A stretch of 64,000 nt of DNA from Paraburkholderia sp. PREW-6R (GCF_039621805.1 NZ_CP155073.1:186001-250000); one strand, 5' to 3'; positions 8,378 to 17,816 are shown, counted from the first letter of the stretch. Program-made: numbers and translations. The notes: generated by a model from the letters alone, not told the origin.

Positions 8378-9187
8378 ATGTCCAACATCGTTGTCGATAA
8401 GTGCTTTCTCCAATCCTCCAAAACGTCCCGCATTCACGAACTTGCGGCGAGCCACCGTTTGCTCGTTTCCGAAGCCCTCTTCTACGAGATGCTCACCACT
8501 AGTGAGCCAGCGCGATCTCGGTGCTTCGCTAAGTTTCCGCCGATTGACAATCCTGTAGATTTGGTAAGTCATATCGGCACACTGATGCGCATCGAAATCG
8601 ACACGCACCGATCTGCAGGGAAACCATCCGCTCACCGCGTGCAGGTCCAATTTCAATTTAATCCCAAACTACTCAACGCCGGTTACGAGTTGCCTGCCAC
8701 TGCTGAGGAGGCGATTCAAGAGCAGTTCCATGAATTGAGAAATGATTCGGAGAGTATGCTGACCCGTGCGCTGAGCATGCAGAGTTTTTTCCCCAGTTTG
8801 CTGACCGGAACACAGGCTGAACGAGTCCAAGCGAAAGAGGAAGCTGAACTACTGATCTGCCAGCCTGGCACGTTACTGCAATTCTATTCGGCTCTAGAAT
8901 CCCCGCCTGGGGAGCGCAGGCTCCCGCCGGTTGATCTAGTCACTGACGAATGGGCAATCTATAGGTGGCTTCAGGTTCAATTTCTTTTCGCTCTTGACTT
9001 ATATGTTCGTTACCAAGGAAAGATTCCCGTTGAGATGGGCTCAGCCGCTTGGGAAAAATTGGAGCATGACGTGCTCGATGCAGAGGTTTTAATGCTTGGG
9101 TGCTTGGAAGGAGCGTTCGCCACAAACGAAAAGAAGTTAATTCGCTGGTGGCGGATGTTGTGTCCGAACGGGACGCTATATGAATAG
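8378..9187 (+). CDS. PIN-like domain protein, uncharacterised
   Basis: A 269-residue protein with features of a PIN nuclease fold. It opens with a strand ending in an Asp (SNIVVDKCFL, residues 2-11), has an early Glu in VSEALFYEML, and finishes with an acidic helix LEHDVLDAEVLML and a strand-loop ATNEKKLIRWW that resembles the late T-x-D/N region. The middle (about 70-180) is a helical insertion not seen in short VapC toxins, and no antitoxin gene is next to it. It converges on the reverse transcriptase gene, 287 bases away. A nuclease role in defence is inference. Confidence 0.5.
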   Translation: MSNIVVDKCFLQSSKTSRIHELAASHRLLVSEALFYEMLTTSEPARSRCFAKFPPIDNPVDLVSHIGTLMRIEIDTHRSAGKPSAHRVQVQFQFNPKLLNAGYELPATAEEAIQEQFHELRNDSESMLTRALSMQSFFPSLLTGTQAERVQAKEEAELLICQPGTLLQFYSALESPPGERRLPPVDLVTDEWAIYRWLQVQFLFALDLYVRYQGKIPVEMGSAAWEKLEHDVLDAEVLMLGCLEGAFATNEKKLIRWWRMLCPNGTLYE

Positions 9188-9474
9188 ACCGATACCTCTC
9201 AAGAATGGGTGTCGGTCGAGAAGTCATCGGCTCGTTGCTGATGAGCAGCTTCGGCCCAGAGCGTGCTAGCAGTCAAGGAGCGAACCCTTTGTGATCTCTC
9301 GATCGGCGACATAAGTCGGCTCCCTTTGCAGCGACTGCCGTCGCTGACCATTGTGCCACGAACTCCGGCGGCCGCCGTACGGCGGCCAATCTCATATAGG
9401 GGATGAAGCCCGACGCCGACGATCGGCTTCTGGTTAATGGCGTAGATCAACGTGGCCATCGAACAACTTAATTC
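9188..9474. other. Convergent intergenic region with 18-bp palindrome
   Basis: GGCCGCCGTACGGCGGCC at 9370-9387 is a perfect palindrome between the convergent PIN-like and reverse transcriptase genes. An 86-codon minus-strand frame at 9199-9459 begins 16 bases after the reverse transcriptase stop but has no ribosome site or recognised content. The palindrome may act as a weak bidirectional terminator. Confidence 0.4.
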
Positions 9475-12400
9475 TTATTCACCGTCCCCCGACGGCAACA
9501 CTTTGCGGCCAAACGCAATCTCAAATCCATCAGGCACCGGTTTGAATGGCTTGGTCGGTGACCGGTGACTGCTCTGAAATTGTCGTAGCGCTTGCACGTC
9601 GATCTCGCCGATCACGCAATAGTCGGTCACGCCTCCCTTTACGCGAAGCAGATCGCGTTGCCAGCTCTCTTTGAACGGAGCGCGGATGCGGCTGTCGCCG
9701 TATTGGCGGTCGTTACACTGAATGATGTAGGCATGCATGTCTAGTGCGGCCGACTCGACCAAGGCATTGAAGGTTTCCGTGTCCGGGTTCCACTCTGGCA
9801 CAAACAGCGCGTCTACTCTGCCGCGCAAGGCAGCACGGTAGCTGATGTTGGTCAGTTCGCTGCAGATCAGCAGCGCAAAGCGCAGATCGCCGTGCTGAAG
9901 GATGGGCGGTGTTTGCCAGGGCTTTTCAGGCGTCAGAGTCAGTTTGGCCAAGCGCGTTAGCTCTTGCTCCTCGTGCAATGCTGGTCGCTGCTTGTCCTGC
10001 CGATAGATCATCAACGAGGGAAACCCGAGGCCGTCGTGCGACAGTGCAGCCCACACTTGATTGCGCACCCGCGCTTTGCTTGCGTGCAGGTATTCGATGC
10101 CGGTGATCAGCGAAATACCACGCCCCTGCAACTTGCGGGCGATGCGGATGAACCAGTGTGCCGGCAACGCAAGCTCAGGCAGTACGAGATAGCGGCTGTG
10201 CTGCGGCTGGGCAATCACCCCGTCCAGTAAACGACACAGGCGCGTGTAGCGCTCAGCGTCTGGGTCGGGCATGCGCATGACCGCCGCTGTCCAACTCCCC
10301 ATGCGCGTCTTCCAGCTGGATACGGCAATGCCGTAACGGCGCTGCGGCCCGTCATCTGGAATTTGTAGCACGCCATGTTTGTCGAAACTGGGCGCAGCCT
10401 CGCCAAGGTTGAAGCCGCGCACGGCAAGGACCACTGCCTTCATGGCAGCATGCTGCGAAGCCTCATAGGCCGCCTTGTTCAGGACGAACAGCTCCGGCAG
10501 ATTGTAGGGGCGGGATGCGAACAGCAATCCATGCGGCAGGCTTTTGAACCGGGTCAACTTTGCAAGTATTTGGATGCCGCCGATTACGTCGTCTGGCAGC
10601 AATTCCGTCGCGTGGTCGCAGTGTATGACTTTCTTCCTGGCCGGAATGCCGCGCTGGGCCACCATCTCGATCGGCAGTCCGATAAAGCGGAAGGGCATAT
10701 GCGCCAGGTCGAACGAAAACAGGCGCGCTTGTTCGGCCTGATAGTCTTTGGGGGACATGGACCAGCTCAGAGGGTCATCGAAATTCGGTGACGGCAGATA
10801 GTTCGCCATGTGCTCTTGCCATGCTTGCTGTCCGGCCTTGGACAGTCGCGGTGGAAAAGCCGCGCTGATGCTTTCTCTGACAGTGGCGAAAAGCTGCCAT
10901 TGCCAACGGACCATTAGCTCACTGGCGGAAGGTAGGTGGTCTGGAGAGCAGGCTTTAACGTCGAGCGCGCAGTTTTGCTCTACTTGCTTGCAGAGTTGTT
11001 CGAGCGCACGCAGGATCTTGCGCAGGTCCTCAAAGTCTTCGCACGCGGTTGCTAGGCGAATGATCCGTGGCAAGTAAACCGCCAGATCAAAAAACTGCGG
11101 TAGCACAAGTACGTGCTGGACAAACGCGCGGAAGAACGTATGGCGATGTTCTGCCCACGCTTCCGGCGTCAGATCACGCTCGTAGGCTTCGAAGTCTCGG
11201 AGTTTGATGGCAAAGCCGGCGCGGCGCATTGTGAGTGCATCGGCTTTGCGCAGGTTGTCCGCGGCCTCGCCGTCGCTTTGCGTTGCGGCGAGCAAGTCGG
11301 TGCCAACGTGGCTAGCGGATCGCGGTAACCTGGGCATGGCGCGCCATTCGCTGGCACGCTCGTGGATCTGGTGGGCAATGGCGTCCACCAGTGTCTTGCC
11401 CGGCTCTCCGGCCAGCACGAATACCTTGTTCTTGGCGTTGGAGAAACGGATTCGGCTATCGCCCAAGTAGTCCGGCTCAAAGCCGATCTGTTTGCGCTCG
11501 GTTTTATCCACCCAGCCCAACTTATCGCGAGAACGCGCGAACAGCCACTCCCAGAGTTCGGAAGCTGAGCGAAAACCGGCAGCGTTCTCCATGACCAGCA
11601 GGATGTCATCCACATAGCGACCGTAATACAGCGGCGCACACTGCTTCTCGATGATTCGGTCCAGCTCGGCCAGCGCGACATTCGCCACGACTGCAGAGGC
11701 AGGCAGCCCGACCGGCAAACCTTTCTTCAAGGGGGTCGCCGCTGCCCAGGCTAGTAGGGCCTGAATAAACACGCGATGGAGCTTAGCCTGATGGGCGGAC
11801 ATTTCCAGTCCCAGCACACCCGTAACGAAGACCGGATTGAGCATGAAGCCGGGGTTCAGCTCATGATAGAAGGAACTGACATCCGCAGTGAGGGCCACGA
11901 TCTTTTTGCCGGAATCCAATGCGCCTCGCATGGTTGCGATGCCGTTGTCGCGCCAGTCGCGGAAGGGCTTGAGATAGGGCTCAAAAGAGCCGAGTGAGCG
12001 TTTGTTGATTCCCTTTCCGTCCTTGGTGCGGCGTAGACGATTGCCATAAGCGCAGCCGGTCAGCTCGGCGTCAAACAGGTGGCCCACCTCTAGCATCCAC
12101 AGCGTCGACAGAACATGAAAGTCCATGCTGCATTGAGCCATCACCCGAAATTCCGCTTTGGGCTTTTGGGGCTTTTCGCCTTTTGCCAGCAGGCCGCAAG
12201 CGTGTTCCCATTCATCCGCCGGGGAGGAAAAAATCAGGCCGTTTCCGTGCCGCTCGCGGTACTGATTCCAGCAGGACATGTCCACAGACTTGGTGGCCAA
12301 GATCCAACTGCCGATGAACTCAGGCTTTGTCACCCAAGACTCATCGTCGCCATGAATCTTGGCAAGTAGGGCCGTCAGGTTCGCGTGCAGCTTGTCCTCA

Positions 12401-12495
12401 TAGTCTGCAATCGCTGCAAGCGACGCATGGGAGGAGTAGTACAAGTCAACTTTGGCCTTGCGGTAGGCCAAGCCAAGATCATGGAGGCTGGTCAC
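9475..12495 (-). CDS. drt1: Defence-associated reverse transcriptase fused to nitrilase (DRT1/UG1 type)
   Basis: A 1006-residue fusion. Residues about 115-370 form a reverse transcriptase: ALTADVSSFY (motif A, Asp205), GLPVGLPASAVVANVAL (motif B, 259-275) and RYVDDILL (motif C, 293-300). Residues about 370-680 are a helical linker without recognised motifs. Residues about 715-970 form a carbon-nitrogen hydrolase (nitrilase) domain with all three catalytic residues: Glu774 in VLPELALP, Lys835 in YRQDKQRP and Cys878 in LLICSEL. This domain order defines the type 1 defence-associated reverse transcriptases (UG1), known to give anti-phage protection. The start is a GTG; none of the nearby ATGs is better supported. 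No msr/msd-like structure of a retron is evident. It is a single-gene unit on the minus strand, with the restriction-modification operon about 5 kb away. Confidence 0.88.
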   Translation of the reverse strand: MTSLHDLGLAYRKAKVDLYYSSHASLAAIADYEDKLHANLTALLAKIHGDDESWVTKPEFIGSWILATKSVDMSCWNQYRERHGNGLIFSSPADEWEHACGLLAKGEKPQKPKAEFRVMAQCSMDFHVLSTLWMLEVGHLFDAELTGCAYGNRLRRTKDGKGINKRSLGSFEPYLKPFRDWRDNGIATMRGALDSGKKIVALTADVSSFYHELNPGFMLNPVFVTGVLGLEMSAHQAKLHRVFIQALLAWAAATPLKKGLPVGLPASAVVANVALAELDRIIEKQCAPLYYGRYVDDILLVMENAAGFRSASELWEWLFARSRDKLGWVDKTERKQIGFEPDYLGDSRIRFSNAKNKVFVLAGEPGKTLVDAIAHQIHERASEWRAMPRLPRSASHVGTDLLAATQSDGEAADNLRKADALTMRRAGFAIKLRDFEAYERDLTPEAWAEHRHTFFRAFVQHVLVLPQFFDLAVYLPRIIRLATACEDFEDLRKILRALEQLCKQVEQNCALDVKACSPDHLPSASELMVRWQWQLFATVRESISAAFPPRLSKAGQQAWQEHMANYLPSPNFDDPLSWSMSPKDYQAEQARLFSFDLAHMPFRFIGLPIEMVAQRGIPARKKVIHCDHATELLPDDVIGGIQILAKLTRFKSLPHGLLFASRPYNLPELFVLNKAAYEASQHAAMKAVVLAVRGFNLGEAAPSFDKHGVLQIPDDGPQRRYGIAVSSWKTRMGSWTAAVMRMPDPDAERYTRLCRLLDGVIAQPQHSRYLVLPELALPAHWFIRIARKLQGRGISLITGIEYLHASKARVRNQVWAALSHDGLGFPSLMIYRQDKQRPALHEEQELTRLAKLTLTPEKPWQTPPILQHGDLRFALLICSELTNISYRAALRGRVDALFVPEWNPDTETFNALVESAALDMHAYIIQCNDRQYGDSRIRAPFKESWQRDLLRVKGGVTDYCVIGEIDVQALRQFQSSHRSPTKPFKPVPDGFEIAFGRKVLPSGDGE

Positions 12496-12803
12496 TGGTC
12501 GTGTATTTTTTTGGCGGGAGTTCCAGGCGCGGCCTTCGACTCAATTGATCGGTAGCTGCAGGCGCTCGAAGCAAGCGCAGTTGTCGTCGATAGCCTTCAT
12601 GGAGCTCACTAGGCATTCGACGAGAGGGTTAAGCGGCTGGGTAACAGGTAACTGGGGATGTATCATAACAATCAGCGACTTAACCTGTGGCGAAATAACA
12701 GTCCCTTGCCAGCTTGACTGGTACATAATCGCGGGTACACTGATATTTTGTCAGTAGGATTAAGTCTCTGATTTTTATGGGTTTTTGGATGGGGAGGCAG
12801 TCC
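12496..12803. other. Upstream region of the reverse transcriptase, with integration-site relics
   Basis: On the minus strand this is the leader of the reverse transcriptase gene. It holds a 61-codon frame (12541-12726) of unknown merit. At about 12725-12745 it contains two TGTACC copies 14 bases apart, of the sort that flank phage-type attachment sites. The leader could encode a non-coding RNA, but I see no decisive structure. Confidence 0.35.
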
Positions 12804-12818
12804 CCCTCTCTCCGCCAG
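12804..12818 (+). repeat. attachment-site-like repeat, tRNA-Ser 3' end (left copy)
   Basis: CCCTCTCTCCGCCAG is identical to 17335-17349. The TCTCTCC-G-CCA portion matches the 3' acceptor strand, discriminator and CCA of a bacterial serine tRNA, the usual crossover site of tRNA-targeting integrases. The rest of a tRNA is absent, so this is a duplicated 3' end, not a tRNA gene. Confidence 0.6.
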
Positions 12819-13269
12819 GACGAATAACTGGCAGTTCTCTGATGTTCCAGAAATCCTCGCCACTCTATGCTCTCGTGTGGGCGATCCCCATACGTTTTCG
12901 GGTCCTTACCGTGGGGCCACCCCATCCGGGTAACGCGCGACCCCCGAAGTTCCGTTACGCAAGCACCTCAAAGTTGGTTGGAAGGTTGTCACGGTCCGTC
13001 CGTCGCAAGAGTTTGTCGTGGAATGGGCGTCAGCGTCGTGCTCGATGCAAGCGCCCGGAGGCGCGACCTTGTTACCCTCAGCAGTGAGCAATGTAAGACG
13101 CACTTAGCGGATAGTTGCCAAGTTTGAGAAAGACAATGTCGGCCTGAAATGACATGTAGGTCCGTTCGCAAACCGAAATCGAACGATGAGACAAAGGCCT
13201 TGGGTCAGTCGTTCTTAAATTTGACTTACCCCTATAGGACATCTAAAACTATTCAACCGGGGGAAAATC
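12819..13269. other. Leader of the secreted-protein module, no gene seen
   Basis: Frames here are short and Arg/Pro-rich. The last about 60 bases become A/T-rich and end in GGGGGAAAATC before the GTG at 13270, so the promoter and ribosome site of the two-gene module probably lie here. Confidence 0.4.
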
Positions 13270-16191
13270 GTGAATAAGCTCTCTGGAATGTTTGCACTCC
13301 TTATGTTTTCTGTATGCGCTTATTCGGCAAGTATCGTCGAATATTGCAAACCATACACGGCGGTGTCGCAGATCGCTGTCGATCTCAAGAAGCCGTTTAT
13401 TCAATATTTCCTCGATGTCGAAACCATGCAGTCTAAGCGCAAGGCGATATCGATCATTGGTGACGAGATCGTGGTTAGCCGGGACACTATCGGACCTTTA
13501 GTCCGAGACGCAGCGAACGCCGACGCGGAAATCGAATCTGTAAGGTTAGACGGGCGGATTGTCCGTTTCGTGGGACCCTTGTCGCTAGTCAACGCGTCGA
13601 TTCAAGTGTTTGCGGACGAAGTCATTTTTTCAGATGGCTCAGCAATCGTGCTCCTGCCGGACAAAAATTCGAAGATTACCATTGCCGCAAGACAGACAAC
13701 GCTTGCAGATTCTGGATTCAGGCATTTCGACGTGCATGCAAGGAAGACCCAAGGCGCTACCGATGATTTCTCGGATATCTCGCAAATCTTGCAAATATAT
13801 TCAGATCGACTCTTAGTCGGATCCGCTGAGGTGCCTCCGTCGCAATTACAGAAAAAATTATCGGAGCGGTTTTCAAGATATCCCTTTAGTGACTTCACAA
13901 AAAAAATCGACGCGGTCGCGGGTGGAGATGGCCATGAGCATTGGGTAGCTCTACAAAAGAAGGAGGCAGTTGGATGGCCGGCATACTCTGTCGGTGTTTT
14001 AAAGGCCGCGTTTCGAGTTGCGCCATTTGACGATTGCACTCGGGAGGGTATAAGCGGTGAACTAAACTCCCTTCTGCCGACGCTTAAAGATATCGCAAGC
14101 GGATCTGTTGTTTTCGACACTTATTCAATTCTTGACTCAATCAAGGGAGGTGTCGATCTCGAGGGAAACGGCCCGGCATTCGCGACTGTTCGCCCACTCG
14201 CCGACCTTTTAAACGAGCTTGGCGATTACGGGTCAGGAGGGAAAAAGACGGCGGCGCTAGACTTCTACATTAATATATTAGCTAATTCTGTTGCGAATAC
14301 ACCGATAGATTTGCAATTGCAACGTCAACAGACCTCTGAATTAAGCGAGAAAGTTCGACAGAGCACTATCGACTATCAAAACACGAACGGCGAGCTGATA
14401 AATATACAATCATCGATTGATGCGACGGTCGCTCTCCTGCGAGATCAACAAGCGGCATATAAGGCAAGAGAAACAAGACTTGAGCAATACGCTGACGAAC
14501 TCAAGAAAGGGGCGCAGGACCGTGCCCAGATTATTTCAGCATTATCGACCGCAGGAGCAATCGCGACTACGGCTTACAGCGGAAATCCGCAGACGGGTGC
14601 CGCCGTAGGAGGTGTTATATACACAGTCGGTATGTCTACAGAAGGGCGAAAGCCCTTTGAGTCACTCTCGGCGGGAGTTCAGTTTGCCTCCGCAATTCAA
14701 GGACCTCTCGCGTCGATAAGCAAGACTGTTGCTGACATTAAGACCTCACGTGCGACCTATGGAATGTTCATCGAATCATTTAATCTTCAAAATATTACTA
14801 TCAAAAGCGAAGTCGACGTGCCGGTGGCTAACCCAAAACCGGGGCAGGCCGCCACCACCAAGCTAACTCGTGACGATGCGTTAAAGGATCTTGCGGAAAA
14901 AGGTCGCGCGCTGAAAAGCGGAATCGACGATCTAGAGAAGGTGTACAAAGACTTCGTTCCGCAACCTTCACCCGTTCCTGCTGTTGTGGAGGAGGATTCT
15001 TCGTTAAAGGAGTTGGCATCTCAGGTGGCAACGACACTCGAGCAGGCCAAAACACTGACAATCAGGCTGGACGCTGCACAGAGGAAGATGCAGGAGCAGT
15101 CGACGGCGCTGGCGACAAATGCGGAGCAACTATCGCGAATGTCAAACCTACCGGTTCAAAATGAGGCGCGTCGTCGAATGCTTGGTCAGATGGCGATAGA
15201 TGGGTCTCGGGAAGAGTTATCATCTTTCGCTTCCATCGTCGATCAGGTACGACGTATAAGCATCGTCGAGTTTCGCGAACCCTTGCCAGTTTCCGCTTCT
15301 CAGATACAAAACGCATTTGCTTCTGAACAACTGGAGGAAGGTCTGAGTAAACAGTCAGTATTGAGTCAAAAGGAGGTTGGCGCGCTTTATCTAGATTTGT
15401 TGACGAGGAGAAAAACGCAAATCATATTTCTAGCAAACTTTGTATCCTCAGCCTCAAAGCGGCAATTTGAGCAATATGTGCAGAACCGCGGTGGCGCGCC
15501 TACCATCGTCCTCGCGACAGAAGAAATTAGTGACAGCGATGGCGCTCCGCCGAATGATCGCCGCTTTATCAGACAACTTAATCAGTTGGTTGAAAGCCAG
15601 TTTAAGGCTCGTAAGGACCCCGTGAAGCTCCAAGCACTACAGAGCCGACAAATTGAGCTGCCGTTGGACGTGCGGAATAAAATCGATCAGCGGTTTCCCG
15701 CCCGACTTCTTCAGATAGTTATTACAGACATTCGGCCGCGCTATAATCTGGGCGGCGGTGATATAGTCTTTCGCGTAGAAGTCGAGCGAGTCGGAAACCT
15801 AAGAAAAGCTGCGGTGCCGAATCCTCCGAACACACCAGTGAGTAATTTGGCGGAGAGATCATGCGCCGTGGCGAGACCTGCTAATGAGGCACTGGACTGC
15901 TTTTCGGTAGATTTGCGAGCGAAAACTACTCCACCTGAATATCAATTTCTCCCTTTCGAATATACGGTCGGAACCATTATTGGTGGGCGAGCATTTGTGC
16001 CTACACCGGCTCAGAGTTTCTGGTACTTACGGCCCGGTGATACAGCACCCTCGACCGGCCGGACGATGTTGGTGACCTATTCGCCTGCCGAGGCAAGGAT
16101 GTTTTTACGGGTCAGACTTGATCCAAGAACCTCATGGGCGACCGCGCCGGTTTTTAAGCGACTTACGGTGAGCGCTGAGGTTTTTCAATGA
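13270..16191 (+). CDS. Large secreted coiled-coil protein, unknown function
   Basis: A 973-residue protein, GTG start with GGGGGA ribosome site. An N-terminal signal peptide (residues 1 to about 20, ending CAYSA) sends it across the inner membrane. Residues about 60-165 look like short beta strands with repeated hydrophobic-Asp/Ser turns. Residues about 345-425 form a heptad coiled coil, followed at about 427-455 by an Ala/Gly-rich apolar segment (ALSTAGAIATTAY ... GAAVGGVIYTVG) and a second coiled coil near 590-660. The C-terminal about 200 residues look beta-rich. Coiled coil, apolar Gly-zipper, coiled coil is reminiscent of alpha-pore-forming proteins, but this is only a shape argument. 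Its stop overlaps the start of the next gene by ATGA, so the pair is translationally coupled. Base composition is visibly more A/T-rich than the backbone. Confidence 0.65.
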   Translation: MNKLSGMFALLMFSVCAYSASIVEYCKPYTAVSQIAVDLKKPFIQYFLDVETMQSKRKAISIIGDEIVVSRDTIGPLVRDAANADAEIESVRLDGRIVRFVGPLSLVNASIQVFADEVIFSDGSAIVLLPDKNSKITIAARQTTLADSGFRHFDVHARKTQGATDDFSDISQILQIYSDRLLVGSAEVPPSQLQKKLSERFSRYPFSDFTKKIDAVAGGDGHEHWVALQKKEAVGWPAYSVGVLKAAFRVAPFDDCTREGISGELNSLLPTLKDIASGSVVFDTYSILDSIKGGVDLEGNGPAFATVRPLADLLNELGDYGSGGKKTAALDFYINILANSVANTPIDLQLQRQQTSELSEKVRQSTIDYQNTNGELINIQSSIDATVALLRDQQAAYKARETRLEQYADELKKGAQDRAQIISALSTAGAIATTAYSGNPQTGAAVGGVIYTVGMSTEGRKPFESLSAGVQFASAIQGPLASISKTVADIKTSRATYGMFIESFNLQNITIKSEVDVPVANPKPGQAATTKLTRDDALKDLAEKGRALKSGIDDLEKVYKDFVPQPSPVPAVVEEDSSLKELASQVATTLEQAKTLTIRLDAAQRKMQEQSTALATNAEQLSRMSNLPVQNEARRRMLGQMAIDGSREELSSFASIVDQVRRISIVEFREPLPVSASQIQNAFASEQLEEGLSKQSVLSQKEVGALYLDLLTRRKTQIIFLANFVSSASKRQFEQYVQNRGGAPTIVLATEEISDSDGAPPNDRRFIRQLNQLVESQFKARKDPVKLQALQSRQIELPLDVRNKIDQRFPARLLQIVITDIRPRYNLGGGDIVFRVEVERVGNLRKAAVPNPPNTPVSNLAERSCAVARPANEALDCFSVDLRAKTTPPEYQFLPFEYTVGTIIGGRAFVPTPAQSFWYLRPGDTAPSTGRTMLVTYSPAEARMFLRVRLDPRTSWATAPVFKRLTVSAEVFQ

Positions 16192-17093
16192 TGAGGAAGG
16201 TACAGTTATTTTTTGTTGCGTTGTCTTTCTGCTCAATTGGAGGCTGGATTTCCAACTGCGTGGCGGAGACTGACCTTAGATTTGCTGATTTATTTTCCGC
16301 CGGTGCACTGGGCCAAGACGTAGTAATACAAGTTCCCGACGATTCAAGGCTAGTCTTCGATGGCAGCGATACTTATTACTTGGAGGGAAAGAACCTTTTT
16401 GTGAGAGCAAAGCGTGCGGTAATTAGTGGAAATGTGAAGATTCAAGCGTATTCGCCGACAAACACCGGACTGCCAACGCCTGGGTCGCCCGCTACGCCGC
16501 CGCCTGCTCCGCCAAATACAATCGGTACTAAGGGGCTTATCGGACAGACCGGTAGCCCAGGAGCGCCAGCCGGTATGTGCGTCCTTGATATCAATACGCT
16601 CGTCGCAGAAAATAATTCTGTTTTGACCGTTCAGTTCTCCGGTCAGACGGGCGGCCAGGGTCAGAAAGGTGGGCAAGGGGGGCAGGGAGGTGAGGGCGCG
16701 CCGGGAGACAATGCGAGCGACGATTTCCCATCGTGCAGCAATCCGTGCCCCGGTGTTGGTCATCAGGGATTACCCGGCGGCCAGAGAGGAAGTGGCGGTC
16801 GCGGCGGCCCAGGGGGGCCTGGAGGTGTTATATATAGGTCCAGCGCGGTTGCCTCACTTGAATCCAAAAAGTCAGTCGCATTAATCGTCTCTGGTGGCGA
16901 AGGAGGTCAAACCGGGTTGCTGGGTGAACGCGGGATCGGGGGTACGGGCGGTCCTCGGGGAGCCGGTAGCAGGAGTTGCATTTGCAATAATCCGCCAGGG
17001 CCAGGCCCCAACGGTCCCTTGGGTCCCGATGTCGCAGATCCGACCGGCTCCCCAGACTCGAGTCAAGCCGGAACCGTTAGAGATCTCCCATGA
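16188..17093 (+). CDS. Secreted collagen-like Gly-rich protein, unknown function
   Basis: A 301-residue protein with a signal peptide (about residues 1-26, ending NCVA). Residues about 27-95 are a beta-rich segment (DDSRLVFDGSDTYYLEGK and following) that resembles the early part of the preceding protein. From about residue 105 the sequence is dominated by Gly-x-x-Gly and Gly-Gly-x runs such as GGQGQKGGQGGQGGEGAPGD, interrupted by Cys-bearing loops (PSCSNPCPG, SCICNN) that could form disulfides. This is collagen-like or polyglycine-helix sequence, common in secreted fibres and phage-tail-like adhesins. It is coupled to the previous gene by an ATGA overlap, which implies a fixed stoichiometry and probably a shared structure on the cell surface. 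Confidence 0.6.
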   Translation: MMRKVQLFFVALSFCSIGGWISNCVAETDLRFADLFSAGALGQDVVIQVPDDSRLVFDGSDTYYLEGKNLFVRAKRAVISGNVKIQAYSPTNTGLPTPGSPATPPPAPPNTIGTKGLIGQTGSPGAPAGMCVLDINTLVAENNSVLTVQFSGQTGGQGQKGGQGGQGGEGAPGDNASDDFPSCSNPCPGVGHQGLPGGQRGSGGRGGPGGPGGVIYRSSAVASLESKKSVALIVSGGEGGQTGLLGERGIGGTGGPRGAGSRSCICNNPPGPGPNGPLGPDVADPTGSPDSSQAGTVRDLP

Positions 17094-17816
17094 GGTCAGA
17101 TCGCCATCGCGCAATATCAATCGGAAGCGATGCCAATACATCTGCATAAGGCGCATTGCTGTCTATGTTTGACATGACATACGTTTCGTGCACCGAAAGG
17201 CAGGCAATGTTTAGCCTTCAGGCGTAGTCTCGTCGTAGCTACTCTCTTGGCCGTTCCAAGGCGGAATGGGTAAAAAGATGGGTAGAAGTTAGGAATCTGT
17301 CTGAAGGGGTTTGGCGACGGGGATTGGCGGCGGACCCTCTCTCCGCCAGAACAATGCCAAGTTACTGAACAGCTGGGAAAATCCCGATAAATCAAGCACC
17401 TTGAGCCTGTTGGGCCACGATAAGTAGTACACAGAGGACTCGGAGAACTTGAAAAATAAGCCGGGATGGTGTCCAGAAACGGCACCTACTATGGGCGGGT
17501 GCGCGTGCCCACCTTGCTGGTTGGCCTCCTCCAGAAGCACGAAATCAAGATCAGCCTTCGGACGAAGAAGCTGAATGAGGCTCGTGCCGTCAACGCGGAG
17601 GAAAGTAGCATTTATGCGTGATTTCACCCAGTCTTCGCTTGTCGACGGCGAACTCGCGCTCACCTAAGCAAACGGCGCTGTGCGCCGACGGTCCGGCGAT
17701 AATTGGATCCGCTGGCGCAGTGGGTTTTGCCGCGCGCAGCGGTCCGGTCATAGCGTTTTCTATTTTCAATCTAGTGGGGCGCCGTGTGACTTCACGCGGC
17801 AGCCTCCCCGACCTCA
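17094..17816. other. Gap between the secreted pair and hsdS
   Basis: Contains the right tRNA-Ser-like repeat. A 124-codon minus-strand frame (17289-17663) has partly protein-like composition, but its C-terminus runs through the repeat and it has no recognised family. It may be a gene remnant. No other feature is seen. Confidence 0.35.
17335..17349 (+). repeat. attachment-site-like repeat, tRNA-Ser 3' end (right copy)
   Basis: Second exact copy of the 15-base CCCTCTCTCCGCCAG, same orientation, 4531 bases after the first. The two copies bracket the secreted two-gene module, and both are followed by A or G and then AC. Confidence 0.6.

Noticed and set aside
9475..12495. Retron or group II intron reverse transcriptase
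   Set aside because: The C-terminal nitrilase domain with a complete triad fits DRT1; no msr/msd structure, maturase X domain or intron ends were seen.
12797..12820. Functional tRNA-Ser gene
   Set aside because: Only the 3' acceptor strand and CCA are present; there are no D, anticodon or T loops upstream.
17289..17663. 124-codon minus-strand gene before hsdS
   Set aside because: No ribosome site or family; its end runs through the tRNA-derived repeat. Kept only as a possible remnant in the gap entry.
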